Source: DATKBT01 sp035546295
GTDB lineage: Bacteria; Acidobacteriota; Thermoanaerobaculia; Multivoradales; Multivoraceae
Assembly: GCA_035546295.1 (NCBI GenBank)
Contig: DATKBT010000067.1
Span: 1 to 64,000, forward strand
Direction: 5' to 3'
DNA: 64,000 nucleotides
The translations under genes were made by a program, and so were the position numbers. Position 1 is the first letter of the stretch. Each line of letters opens with the position of its first letter. This document shows, in pieces, positions 8,032 to 15,673 of the stretch. Under the pieces are notes generated by a model. The model worked only from the letters and a program-made list of their open reading frames with translations. It made no database searches and had not been told where the DNA came from.

Positions 8032-9266
8032 GCGAAGCTCCCGAGCAGCTCGCGGTTGAACCGCCGCGCCATCTGGCGCAGGCGCTCCACGCGAGCGGGG
8101 GAAGGAGGTCCACGCTCCAGCGCCGCTCGCATCACGCCCTCGAGCTCCTCGGCGCCGGACTCGCCGACCACTCGCTCGACCGGAAGCTGCAGGTCCTGGG
8201 AGTCGAGCAGCTCGAAGAAGCCGTCGAACTTCGGGTTGTAGCCGATGCCGACGACCGGCGTCCCGGCACTCGCGGCGAGGATGGTCGGATGCATCCGCCC
8301 TCCGACCACGAGCTGGAGCTCGCCGACGATGGCTGCGTACACGCGCGGATCCCGGATCACCTCGATCTGGCCCTTGGCGCCGCTGCGGGTCAGGACCCGT
8401 TGACAGATCTCGACGTCGCCCTCCACCTCGATCGCATAACTGGGAAGGAAGAGGAGGTGGGCTCCCAGCTCCTTCGCGATGCGAGACAGGCAGCGCGCGA
8501 GGTTGTCGATCAGTCGTTCCGCCTCCGGCGCTCGCTGCTCGGGCGAGCTCACGAATCGGGGCCGGTGCTGATGCGGCACCAGACGGTCGCGCGGCGGAAA
8601 CCACCTGCGCAACGCGACGCCCACGATCGGCCGTCCGTCGCGCGGAACTTCGCGCTCGCGTAGCCACTCGAGCGCCGCCGGTCGCGGCGCCGGGCGCAGC
8701 AGGAGCGCGGGATCGGGCACCAGCGACACCGGCAACGAGCTCAGCTTCGCGGCGAGCGTCTGACCGAGTCGATCACGGGCCGAGATCGCGTCACAGCGGC
8801 CGAGCGCATGGCCCGCGAGCAAGCGGCTCGCGGACCGGCGCAGCGGCCCGACGCCAAGGGCATAGGCCACGGTGTAGCGGGAAACCGGCCGGAGCAGCGT
8901 GAGGAGGGTCGCCCAATAGGGGACCTTGAGCAAGCTGTCGTCGTCCTGCAGCAGACCCCCACCCCCCCACAGCACGAGATCGGCGCGAGCCGCCGCGCCT
9001 CGCATGGCCGCGAAGCCCCTCACGCCCCGACGCAGAGCACGAACGTCCAGACCGTCGTGTCCATTCTGCCCGGACCGCGAGCTCGTCGTCGTGACCTCCA
9101 CCGGCCAGCCGCTGGACCGCAGATCGTCGCACATGCCGGTCAGCAGCGCCCGATCGCCGAGGTTTCCATCGACGTCACCGCCGAGGATCAGGACGCGCAC
9201 GGGGCCTTGCGGGCTCGACGAGAGACCGGCGCGGGGGTTGACTGGATGCGTAGCTTCCAAAAGCAC
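8028..9266 (-). CDS. polysaccharide pyruvyl transferase family protein (CsaB-like)
   Basis: About 412 residues. Family features are VRVLILGGDVDGNLGDRALL (residues 22-41), LWGGGGLLQDDDSLLK (about 100-115), VAYALGVGPL, and the C-terminal GRMHPTILAASAGTPVVGIGYNPKFDGFFE. This last part corresponds to the conserved H/R-rich donor site of CsaB/WcaK enzymes, which add pyruvate ketals to sugars. The GTG at 9266 is the longest start. A GTG near the VRVLILGG motif is an alternative because the first about 20 residues look unstructured. It is the first gene of the operon with the CapK-like and GT4 genes. Confidence 0.85.
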   Translation of the reverse strand: MLLEATHPVNPRAGLSSSPQGPVRVLILGGDVDGNLGDRALLTGMCDDLRSSGWPVEVTTTSSRSGQNGHDGLDVRALRRGVRGFAAMRGAAARADLVLWGGGGLLQDDDSLLKVPYWATLLTLLRPVSRYTVAYALGVGPLRRSASRLLAGHALGRCDAISARDRLGQTLAAKLSSLPVSLVPDPALLLRPAPRPAALEWLREREVPRDGRPIVGVALRRWFPPRDRLVPHQHRPRFVSSPEQRAPEAERLIDNLARCLSRIAKELGAHLLFLPSYAIEVEGDVEICQRVLTRSGAKGQIEVIRDPRVYAAIVGELQLVVGGRMHPTILAASAGTPVVGIGYNPKFDGFFELLDSQDLQLPVERVVGESGAEELEGVMRAALERGPPSPARVERLRQMARRFNRELLGSFA

Positions 9267-9335
9267 GAACCCAAGGAAAGCAAGAGGCGTGCCATTCAGC
9301 CGCTGAGGCGAGGCTCGAGGAAGTCCTGAAACGCT

Positions 9336-9341
9336 ACGCTA
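9336..9341 (-). promoter_or_regulatory. candidate -10 (GGTAGCGT) for the glycan operon
   Basis: The minus strand reads GGTAGCGT across 9336-9343, about 70 bp upstream of the pyruvyl-transferase start. The same octamer precedes the permease gene starting at 39750. No TTGACA-like -35 is visible. Confidence 0.35.
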
Positions 9342-9412
9342 CCCTCGATGCCTCCCGAGCTCCCGTTCCCCCACTCGGCGTTCTGGTCGACGGCTTGCAT
9401 GCGGGTCGCTCC

Positions 9413-10681
9413 ATGACCGCCACCGAGCCGGGCGTCCGCTACCGCCGTCTGGCGAGACGCGCCAGGGTGAAACGGGCCGCGAGCCGCCTGCTCGCGCCCG
9501 GCCTGCTCCTCCTGCTGGGTCTCGCCCGCAGGAGCGTCTGGCGCCGAGCGCGGGTGGTGACGGTGATCGGCTCGTTCGGCAAGACCACGACCACCCACGC
9601 GGTCACCGCGGCCCTGGGGCTGCCGCTGACGTGGTGGTCGGAGACCGGCCGCAACGCGTACTCCTCGCTTCCGCTCAACACCCTCTGGCAGCTCGCCCGA
9701 TACGGCGAGGCGGTGGTCGAGGTGGGCATCGGTTCGCCCGGCCAGATGGGACGCTACGCCTCTGCCTTGCGACCGGACATCGTCGTGCTCACCGGCCTCG
9801 GAAGCGATCACCTGCCGAGCTTCCGAGACCGCAGCCATCTTTGGGCGGAGAAGGCGAGGATGCTCGCCGCGCTGCGAGATGGCGGCGTCGTGTTGGTCAA
9901 TGCCGACGACCAGAACGCAGTCGAGCACGCCGCCAGAGCATCGTCTCGGATCCTCGGCTTCGGTTTCGGCGCAGGCGCGGAGGTGCGGGGAGTCGGCTGG
10001 CGAGCGGAGCCGGGTCCGGCCTCCGTGCTGAGCGTGTCGGTGGACGGGCGCCGACTCGAGATTCGCTCGCGGCTGCCGACCAGGACCTCGTGCCGCGCAC
10101 TCCTCGCCGGCCTGGCGGCGGCACTGGTCTCGGAGCGGGACCTGGACCCGGCGGCAACCGACATGGCGGCCGTCGCCTCGGTCCGTGGACGCCTCGAGCC
10201 GCGACCCCTGCCGAACGGCGCTGTGGCGCTCAACGATACGTACAAAGGCACCTTCGAGACGGTGGTCGCCGCGCTCACCGATTTCGTGGAGCTGCCGGCG
10301 CGCCGCAGGCTGTTGCTGCTGGGCGAGCTGGAGACCCCACCGGATGGTCGCAGGAGCTACCGAGAGGTCGGCCGACTGCTCGCCAGCGGCATCGACCGGA
10401 TCTTCCTGGTGGGGGTGGGGACCACGCGCCTCTCGGTCTACCGCGCCGCTGCGCGCCGTGCCGGCCTCGACGCCGACCGCGTGGAGGCGGTCGCCGACGT
10501 CCAGGACGCGATCGAGCGGCTGCGCCCGGAGCTCTCGGCCGGAGATCTGCTGCTGGTCAAGGGCCGATCCAGTCAGCGGCTCGAGCGGGTGATCAAGGGA
10601 CTGGCGGGGGTGGAGGTCTCCTGTCGGCTTCGAACCTGCGGTCTCGACGTGCAGCGATGCAAGGACTGTCCGCTGCTGTGA
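9413..10681 (+). CDS. MurF-like Mur ligase family protein with cysteine-rich tail
   Basis: 422 residues from the ATG at 9413 (an in-frame TTG lies at 9395). A basic and hydrophobic N-terminus precedes the P-loop VIGSFGKTTTTHA (about 52-64). Then come the Mur-ligase segments VVEVGIGSPGQMGRYASALRPDIVVLTGLGSDH, KARMLAALRDGGVVLVNADD and a C-terminal VKGRSSQRLERVIKGL, matching MurF order. The tail CRLRTCGLDVQRCKDCPLL carries four cysteines (C-x4-C-x6-C-x2-C) not found in MurF and could bind a metal. The surrounding glycan genes suggest ligation of an amino acid or peptide to a surface polymer rather than housekeeping peptidoglycan synthesis. Its acceptor is unknown. Confidence 0.8.
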   Translation: MTATEPGVRYRRLARRARVKRAASRLLAPGLLLLLGLARRSVWRRARVVTVIGSFGKTTTTHAVTAALGLPLTWWSETGRNAYSSLPLNTLWQLARYGEAVVEVGIGSPGQMGRYASALRPDIVVLTGLGSDHLPSFRDRSHLWAEKARMLAALRDGGVVLVNADDQNAVEHAARASSRILGFGFGAGAEVRGVGWRAEPGPASVLSVSVDGRRLEIRSRLPTRTSCRALLAGLAAALVSERDLDPAATDMAAVASVRGRLEPRPLPNGAVALNDTYKGTFETVVAALTDFVELPARRRLLLLGELETPPDGRRSYREVGRLLASGIDRIFLVGVGTTRLSVYRAAARRAGLDADRVEAVADVQDAIERLRPELSAGDLLLVKGRSSQRLERVIKGLAGVEVSCRLRTCGLDVQRCKDCPLL

Positions 10682-10711
10682 GCGGCGCCGCGGCGGCCGA
10701 GCCTGCCGAGA

Positions 10712-10801
10712 CTTCGCGCAAGAAGGCTTCGCGCAAGCCCGCATCGCGTGAGCCGGCATTGTGTGAGCAGGCTGCGTGTGAGCCGGCTTCGTGTGAGCCG
10801 G
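10712..10801. repeat. 15-bp minisatellite, six degenerate units
   Basis: Units begin at 10712, 10727, 10742, 10757, 10772 and 10787, with the late-unit form CTTCGTGTGAGCCGG. The array fills the spacer between the convergent Mur-ligase and hydrolase genes. It ends within a few bases of the hydrolase stop codon and is not in the frame of either gene. Confidence 0.9.
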
Positions 10802-10805
10802 CATG

Positions 10806-11642
10806 TCAGCGCGAGGAACGCGGGGTCGGAAACACCAAGCCGCGGATCCCCTCGAGGTCGAACTTCCGCCACTCCCCCTCGGGCTGCGCCAGCCGGTCGG
10901 CGACCACCCACAGGGCCATCGGGTTGACGCCGAGGCCGCAGTGGCTGCCCGAGACCCGTACGTTGTCCGTGCGCTCGCCGGGGAGCTCCATGCAGGCACG
11001 CCACGAGGCGATGCCGTCGCCGGTGGAGTAGATGGCGGTCGACGGGACTGGCGGCGGCGTCCTCATGCGCCGCAACAGGTCCGAATCGATCTCCTCGATC
11101 GGCTGACCGGTGACGCGCTCGTACACCCTCCAGACGTTGGTGGCACGCGGCGACGCAGCGAAGGGAGAGCCCAGAGAGATGACCTGGCGCACCATCTGCG
11201 GGTGGCTGCGAGCGAGCTCGCGAGCGAAGATCCCGCCCAGGCTCCAGCCGACCAGGCTCACCTTCTCGTCCTCGGCCCAGTGGAAGCTCTGGAGCCGCCG
11301 CAGCATCTTCGCCTCGAGATGAGGCGTGAAGCCGAGGTTGCGTCCCAACCCCCACCCACGGACCTTGTAACCCTGAGTGCGCAGGTAGCCCCTGAGGAGA
11401 GAGGTCGAGACGTCGCTGGCGGTGAACCCCGGCAACACCATCACCGGGTGACCGTCGCCTCTGGGCGCGCGCCGCAGCGCCGGAAGCGACTGGAAGAACC
11501 AGCCGAGCTCGAGCAGCGCACGCCCCTCGCTGAACAGCAGCCCGAGACCCGGCGGGGCCACGTCGTCGGGGAGGTGGGCGCTCGGGCTCACCGACCTCTC
11601 GCCCCCGAGTCCTCGTCGACGGGTGGAACCGGTGGCTCGCAT
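10806..11642 (-). CDS. alpha/beta-hydrolase, lipase-like
   Basis: 278 residues. The core begins at HPVMVLPGFTASD (about 65-77). The nucleophile elbow is G-W-S-L-G-G (about 128-133) in EKVSLVGWSLGGIFARELA. The late SGSHCGLGVNPMALWVVADRL supplies a plausible catalytic His. STGDGIAS fits the acid-loop region. There is no signal peptide, so it is probably cytoplasmic. It lies downstream of the PHA genes on the same strand but is separated from them by 444 bp. Related hydrolases occur near PHA synthase genes, yet a role in PHA turnover is only a guess. Confidence 0.8.
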   Translation of the reverse strand: MRATGSTRRRGLGGERSVSPSAHLPDDVAPPGLGLLFSEGRALLELGWFFQSLPALRRAPRGDGHPVMVLPGFTASDVSTSLLRGYLRTQGYKVRGWGLGRNLGFTPHLEAKMLRRLQSFHWAEDEKVSLVGWSLGGIFARELARSHPQMVRQVISLGSPFAASPRATNVWRVYERVTGQPIEEIDSDLLRRMRTPPPVPSTAIYSTGDGIASWRACMELPGERTDNVRVSGSHCGLGVNPMALWVVADRLAQPEGEWRKFDLEGIRGLVFPTPRSSR

Positions 11643-12086
11643 CTGGAGGGATCGAAAGCGGAGGGACGAGCTCTCGGCGCGTTCGCCCTCCGCTGCGCTG
11701 TCTGCAGCGCTCTCTTCGGTGGCGAGCCTAGCCGACGGCAGAACGGATCGATTGACTGGATTCTACGAGAAGATCCGCGAGCCGGCTCAAGGCAGAGCTC
11801 CCGAGACCTCAGCGGCCGGTCGCTCTCCGCACTTCGAAACAGCGCCGAGATCGCCGCCCATTCCCGAGATGGCCGCGTTCGCGTCGGGCGACGGGTGCGC
11901 TCGCGGAGAACGGCCGGCGGCGCCGTGTGTCGAGCGATGGGAGCCGCCATCGCCGCGGCCACAGCGGCCGGGATCGCGGGTCGAGCGACGGCGGCCGCAG
12001 TGGCGGATTCAGCGCCCGCTTCAGCCCCCGCCGTCACCGGCGCCCTGCGGGCCTCGCGCGCTCGAAGGCGCGACGGCGGAGACCGG
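11643..12086. other. 444-bp spacer without a convincing gene
   Basis: It lies between the stop of the DUF6489 gene and the start of the hydrolase, both on the minus strand. An alanine/arginine-rich open frame exists (minus, about 11588-12037) but shows no domain or ribosome site. A minus-strand TAGAAT at 11760-11765 with TTGAGC at 11785-11790 (19-bp gap) is a weak promoter candidate for the hydrolase. Confidence 0.4.
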
Positions 12087-12335
12087 CTACTCCTTCGGAG
12101 GCCGCTTGCTACGGCCGGTGGCGCCGGTGAAGGCCCTGCGCATCTCGTCGAGGCCCTGAGACGTGACCGGGAACCATGTGCGCAGGAAAACCTCGGGGTC
12201 CATCTTCCGGACGTTGTCGAGGATCTGCTCCTGCATCTGGCGCAGCACCTCCTCCTGCATCGGCGCCACGTCGGGGAGACCGAAGAAGGCGCGCGCCTCC
12301 TGCGGTGTGCAGTCGATGTCGAGCTTGATCTTCAC
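12087..12335 (-). CDS. DUF6489-type small protein of the PHA locus
   Basis: 82 residues. The N-terminus MKIKLDIDCTPQEARAFFGLPDV followed by PMQEEVLRQMQEQILDNVRKMDP matches my memory of the DUF6489 family, small proteins found in Alphaproteobacteria and near PHA genes. The function is unknown. The protein is helical and acidic in the middle with a basic KRPPKE end. It starts 18 bp after the GNAT gene, so it is probably the last gene of the PHA operon. Confidence 0.75.
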   Translation of the reverse strand: MKIKLDIDCTPQEARAFFGLPDVAPMQEEVLRQMQEQILDNVRKMDPEVFLRTWFPVTSQGLDEMRRAFTGATGRSKRPPKE

Positions 12336-12353
12336 GCGTCGGTGCTCCTCCCC

Positions 12354-13094
12354 TCACCCACCGATCGACCCGCCGATCGCCTCGGTCACGCCGTAAGAGT
12401 CCAGGGTTCGGTGGAAGTCGGCGACCGAGAGCGCCATGACCACGAGATCGTGCGGGTTGCCCTCGGCGTCCTTGACGTGATCGCGCATGACGGCCTCGGG
12501 CTTGAAGCCGAGCCCCTCGAAGGTCGCGATCGCGCCCTTCTGGTCGACCGTCATCCGCGCCATCATCTTCTCGATGCCGCGCTCGAGCGCCAGCCGGAAG
12601 ATCTGCTGCGTCAGCGCCCGGCCGAGGCCGCGCCCGCGGTAGGGAGGCGCGATCAGGACGCGCAGCTCGCCAACGTGCGCCGACCAGCGCAGCTCGTTGC
12701 GGTGGAGTGTGGCGTAGCCGGCCAGGGCGCTCCCCGCCTCGTCGCCGTCGAGCGCCAGGAGCGTCACCACGTGCCCGTTCTCGATGTCGCGGATCCAGGC
12801 GTCGACGGCGCGCGGCTCGGTGATCTCTCGGCGCAGGAAGAGCAGGTCGTGCCAGGGCAGGGACCGCGCGAACTCGACCATGCGGTCGCGGTCCGCCGCC
12901 GCCATCTCGCGCAGCTCGAGCTCGAGACCCTCGACGGCGATCCTCCGCGGCTGTGTCTGCTTCTGCTCTGTCTGCTTCTGCTCTGTCTGCTTCGGGCCTG
13001 TCTGCGGCACCGCCTGCTTCGGCTCGGTGTTCTCGGGATGGGGCTCCGCCGGCTGGGAAGGCTCCAGCGGCAGGCTCGCTTCCGATTCGCTCAT
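12354..13094 (-). CDS. GNAT-family N-acetyltransferase in the PHA operon
   Basis: 246 residues from the ATG at 13094, which overlaps the phaC TGA by 4 bp (ATGA). The first about 55 residues are low-complexity, with KQTEQ pentapeptide repeats encoded by a 15-bp tandem repeat. The GNAT core follows: VEGLELELREM, GYATLHRNELRWSAHVGELRVLIAPPYRGRGLGRALT (acetyl-CoA loop RGRGLG), and a C-terminal ATFEGLGFKPEAVM. The substrate is unknown. Tight coupling to phaC suggests a PHA-related or regulatory acetylation role, but this is inference. Confidence 0.85.
   Translation of the reverse strand: MSESEASLPLEPSQPAEPHPENTEPKQAVPQTGPKQTEQKQTEQKQTQPRRIAVEGLELELREMAAADRDRMVEFARSLPWHDLLFLRREITEPRAVDAWIRDIENGHVVTLLALDGDEAGSALAGYATLHRNELRWSAHVGELRVLIAPPYRGRGLGRALTQQIFRLALERGIEKMMARMTVDQKGAIATFEGLGFKPEAVMRDHVKDAEGNPHDLVVMALSVADFHRTLDSYGVTEAIGGSIGG
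12951..13005. repeat. 15-bp coding minisatellite in GNAT gene
   Basis: Units start at 12951, 12966 (CTCTGTCTGCTTCTG), 12981 and 12996 (partial). They encode K-Q-T-E-Q pentapeptides in the linker before the acetyltransferase domain. Confidence 0.85.
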
Positions 13095-14173
13095 GTGGAT
13101 CTCCCTGCCAGCCAGCCTTCGAGCTGCGGCCACAGGCGGTGAACCGCATTGGGACCGGCGACCAGGCTGACGTGGCCGCCCTTGATCATGATCTCCCGCT
13201 TGTCCTCGCCTCCCGCCGCCGGCACCAGCGCCTTCGCGGCGGCGTAGGGGACGATGTGGTCGTGCTCGGCGACCACGTGGAGCAGCGGCACGCGGACGTC
13301 CTCCAGCAGCACCGTTCGGCCCGCGAGCTCGAAGGTGCCCTGGATCAGCCGGTTCTCCTGCTGGAGCTCCTTGGTGATCTGCCGGAAGCATTCCCCCGGG
13401 AACGGGATCTGATCCGCCGCCCAGCGGTCGAAGCGGCGGTATGAGCGCACGAACTCGTCGTTCCACATGTTGTCCCACAGCCGCACGCGCGCCGCGACCT
13501 GCGAGACCGGCCGCAGCATGTTGAACGACGCGTAGAGCAGCTCCGGGGGCACGTTGCCGAGGGAGTCGACGATGCGGTCGACGTCGAAGTGCTCCGGGTC
13601 GCACCAGGCCTTGAACAGACCCATGCCATCGAAGTCGATCGGCGTGGTGAAGCAGGCGAGGTTGCGCAGCGGCACCGCCCGATGCAGGGCGGCGTACATC
13701 ACCGACAGCAGACCGCCCATGCAGTAGCCCACGATCGAGACGTCGGGCTCGCCGCTGTCCTCGGCCACGTGCTCGAGGCAGTCGGGGATGAAGTCGAGGA
13801 CGTAGTCCTCGAGACGCAGGCGGGAGTCTTCGGGTCGAGGGACGCCCCAGTCGATCATGTAGACGTCGAAACCCTGACGAACCAGGAACTCGACCAGGCT
13901 CTGCCCGGGCGCCAGGTCGAGGATGTACGGCTTGCTGATCAAAGACATGATCAGCACCACCGGCACCCGGTAGACCTCCTCGGACTGCGCTCGATAGTGG
14001 TAGAGCCTCAACGTGCCGCGGCGGTAGAGCACGTCCTTCGGCGTCGCCCCCACCTCCGGATCGCCGGTCGACAAGTAGTCGAGCCCCTTGATCGAGCGCT
14101 GGAGGGTGCGCTCGATCTCTCGGCGGACGGTGGCGGCCAGGGAGGCTCGGGACGGCGCGGCAGCCTCGGTCAT
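13091..14173 (-). CDS. phaC: class III polyhydroxyalkanoate synthase subunit PhaC
   Basis: 360 residues, the class III length. The lipase-like box is G-Y-C151-M-G-G with the catalytic cysteine. Asp305 (AEHDHIVP) and His334 (GGHVSLV) complete the expected triad. YMIDWGVPRPED and WNDEFVRSYRRFDRW are typical of PhaC. It polymerises (R)-3-hydroxyacyl-CoA at the granule surface and needs a PhaE-type partner, which is encoded just upstream. Its ATG overlaps the upstream stop (14170-14173) and its own stop overlaps the GNAT start, so the three genes are translationally coupled. Confidence 0.95.
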   Translation of the reverse strand: MTEAAAPSRASLAATVRREIERTLQRSIKGLDYLSTGDPEVGATPKDVLYRRGTLRLYHYRAQSEEVYRVPVVLIMSLISKPYILDLAPGQSLVEFLVRQGFDVYMIDWGVPRPEDSRLRLEDYVLDFIPDCLEHVAEDSGEPDVSIVGYCMGGLLSVMYAALHRAVPLRNLACFTTPIDFDGMGLFKAWCDPEHFDVDRIVDSLGNVPPELLYASFNMLRPVSQVAARVRLWDNMWNDEFVRSYRRFDRWAADQIPFPGECFRQITKELQQENRLIQGTFELAGRTVLLEDVRVPLLHVVAEHDHIVPYAAAKALVPAAGGEDKREIMIKGGHVSLVAGPNAVHRLWPQLEGWLAGRST

Positions 14174-14892
14174 CGACGGTTCTTTCGGGTGGTCTTCCGC
14201 CGGCTCCCCTGCGCCTTCTCGCCGGCGGAGGCCGGATCGCTCGCCCTGCGGCCGGAGGTGCCGCGGGCGGAGGACGCACCGGCCTTCTTCGACGCGGGCT
14301 TTTTCGACACAGCCTTCTCAGACACAGCCTTCTTCGACACAGCCTTCTTCGACGCAGCCTTCTTCGACGCGGTGTTCTTCGACGCCGCGTTCGCTGCGGA
14401 CTGCCTCGGAGAGCGCTTCTCGGGCGCGGTTTGCTCCGCGGTTGCCCGCTCCGCCTCAGCGTCACCCGCCCTTCGGGGAGGTTGCTCGGCCGCTCCTCCG
14501 GCGACGGGCGGCTTTCGCGTTCGTCGCGGTCGTGGTGCCGTGCTCGCCGGCCGCCGGCCGGCCCCCTGGGGAGCCATCGCAAGAAGCACCTCCTCGATCT
14601 CGCCGAGCCGCTCCTCGATCGAAGCGAGGCGGTCGCCGAGCTGCAGGACGTCGGTCCGACTCGGCAGGTTGAGCGTCGAGAAGTAGCGCTGCGTCGCCGA
14701 GCTCATGCTCGACTGGAAGCCCATCAGCAGGTCGAGCACGCGGCCCGAGCTCCGGCTGAAGCGCTCGGTCTCCATGACCTCGGCCAGCGCCAGGTTGAGC
14801 TGGCGCTCCGCCTGGTCGACCCACTCCCGCCAGAGCTGGAACGGATCGCTGTCGGCGCCCGACGCCCGTCGTCGCCCTTCGCTCATCGCCAT
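14170..14892 (-). CDS. phaE: PhaE-like PHA synthase subunit with histone-like C-terminal tail
   Basis: 240 residues from the ATG at 14892 (the ATG at 14886 has better spacing from GGGAG and may be used). The N-terminal half is helical (FQLWREWVDQAERQLNLAL, MGFQSSMSSATQRYFSTLNLPSRTDVLQLGDRLASIEERLGEIE), matching the PhaE/PhaM-type segment that contacts PhaC. The second half is a Lys/Ala/Ser tail with pentapeptides such as SKKAV, like the DNA-binding tail of PhaM of Cupriavidus. The tail is encoded by a 15-bp tandem repeat. This looks like a PhaE with a built-in nucleoid-binding tail. The PhaE assignment rests on context and pattern, not on a search. Confidence 0.8.
   Translation of the reverse strand: MAMSEGRRRASGADSDPFQLWREWVDQAERQLNLALAEVMETERFSRSSGRVLDLLMGFQSSMSSATQRYFSTLNLPSRTDVLQLGDRLASIEERLGEIEEVLLAMAPQGAGRRPASTAPRPRRTRKPPVAGGAAEQPPRRAGDAEAERATAEQTAPEKRSPRQSAANAASKNTASKKAASKKAVSKKAVSEKAVSKKPASKKAGASSARGTSGRRASDPASAGEKAQGSRRKTTRKNRR
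14291..14395. repeat. 15-bp coding minisatellite, seven units, in phaE-like gene
   Basis: Units begin every 15 bp from 14291; the common plus-strand form is GACACAGCCTTCTTC. They encode the minus-strand K-K-A-V-S-type pentapeptides of the basic tail. Confidence 0.9.
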
Positions 14893-15020
14893 CTCCCGCT
14901 TGCCGCTCCCTCCCGGCCTTTCCTCCCGGCCCAGCTTACCGCCCGGCGCCGCGCATCCGGCCGCCGACGGTTCGCAAAAGGCAAGGAGCGACGCACCTGG
15001 TCCGACGGCAGCACGAAAGA

Positions 15021-15047
15021 GCGCCGCGGGCGATCCGCCCGCGGCGC
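15021..15047 (-). terminator. 12-bp GC hairpin between phasin and phaE genes
   Basis: GCGCCGCGGGCG (15021-15032) pairs perfectly with 15036-15047 across a 3-base loop. Read on the minus strand after the phasin gene it is followed by TCTTTCGTGC, a weak T-run. A second hairpin lies just before it. It probably reduces read-through from the phasin gene into phaE/phaC. Confidence 0.55.
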
Positions 15048-15051
15048 AAAG

Positions 15052-15076
15052 CGTCGCGCGAGAGAACCGCGCGACG
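15052..15076 (-). terminator. second hairpin between phasin and phaE genes
   Basis: CGTCGCGCG (15052-15060) pairs with CGCGCGACG (15068-15076), 9 bp with a 7-base loop, 20 bp after the phasin stop. With the 15021-15047 hairpin it forms a tandem pair. Confidence 0.45.
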
Positions 15077-15095
15077 ACGTCCTGCAGGTGAGACC

Positions 15096-15515
15096 TCAGG
15101 CCTCGGCCGGCGCCTCTTCGCCCAGCCTGTCGACGAGCTGATCGACGAGGCCGAAGCTGGTGTCGACCGTCTGGCGAAAGCCCTCCCGGCCCTGGCGAGC
15201 GTTCTCGATCCAGGCCTCCGCCATCAGGCGCCACTCTTTGGGCACGAGAGCGGAGCTCGCGAGCAGGTTGTGGATGGCGCTCTCCCGCCCCTCCTCGAAG
15301 GACTGGATTGCGGAGAAGGTGGTGTCGAACGCCGAGCGCTGACGCTCGATCGCTCGCTTCTGCAGCTCGAGGACGCGGGCCGGGACGCGCAGGCGGCGGC
15401 CGGGAGCGGTCGCCCCCGTGCTCTTCGCGGTCTTCGCTCTGGTCTTCCCGGTGGTCTTCTCGGTGGTCTTCCCGCTGCTCTTCTGGCGGGTGGTGCTGGT
15501 CGATCTGGTGGCCAT
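15096..15515 (-). CDS. phasin-like PHA granule-associated protein
   Basis: 139 residues. The first about 42 are Lys/Thr/Ser-rich (KTTEKTTGKTRAKTAKS), a basic tail like those that bind DNA. The rest is an amphipathic helical stretch (LELQKRAIERQRSAFDTTFSAIQSFEEGRESAIHNLL ... WIENARQGREGFRQTVDTSFGLVDQLVDRL) with phasin-like composition. It is the first gene downstream of a sigma70-type promoter that carries a PhaR-type operator. That is the classical arrangement for phasin genes, which PhaR silences until PHA accumulates. Confidence 0.78.
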   Translation of the reverse strand: MATRSTSTTRQKSSGKTTEKTTGKTRAKTAKSTGATAPGRRLRVPARVLELQKRAIERQRSAFDTTFSAIQSFEEGRESAIHNLLASSALVPKEWRLMAEAWIENARQGREGFRQTVDTSFGLVDQLVDRLGEEAPAEA

Positions 15516-15656
15516 GTCGTCGTCTCCTGGAAGCTGCCTCGCGCGAGCGGCCCGAGCTCTGAACGGGTGGCCGCAGCGCCTCGAGGGTTGTTTCGAGTGT
15601 CTCGTCGGTCGAAGTGCGGAGTCAGAGGCGATTCGAGGCGATCACGATCGGCTCTT

Positions 15657-15671
15657 TGCTGCACTGCAGCA
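15657..15671. promoter_or_regulatory. PhaR-type operator TGCTGC-N3-GCAGCA
   Basis: TGCTGCACTGCAGCA is a perfect 6+3+6 inverted repeat. PhaR proteins are known to bind TGC-rich CTGC-N3-GCAG-like sites. It begins 3 bp downstream of the minus-strand -10 and covers the expected transcription start of the phasin gene, an ideal place for repression. Confidence 0.8.
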
Positions 15672-15673
15672 TT

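Noticed and set aside
10682..11031. Frameshifted extension of the Mur ligase through the 15-bp repeat
   Set aside because: The Cys-rich tail followed by TGA is a coherent C-terminus, and the repeat ends at the stop of the opposing gene.
11588..12037. 149-codon minus-strand frame upstream of the hydrolase
   Set aside because: Ala/Arg-rich, no domain, no ribosome site, and it overlaps the hydrolase start.
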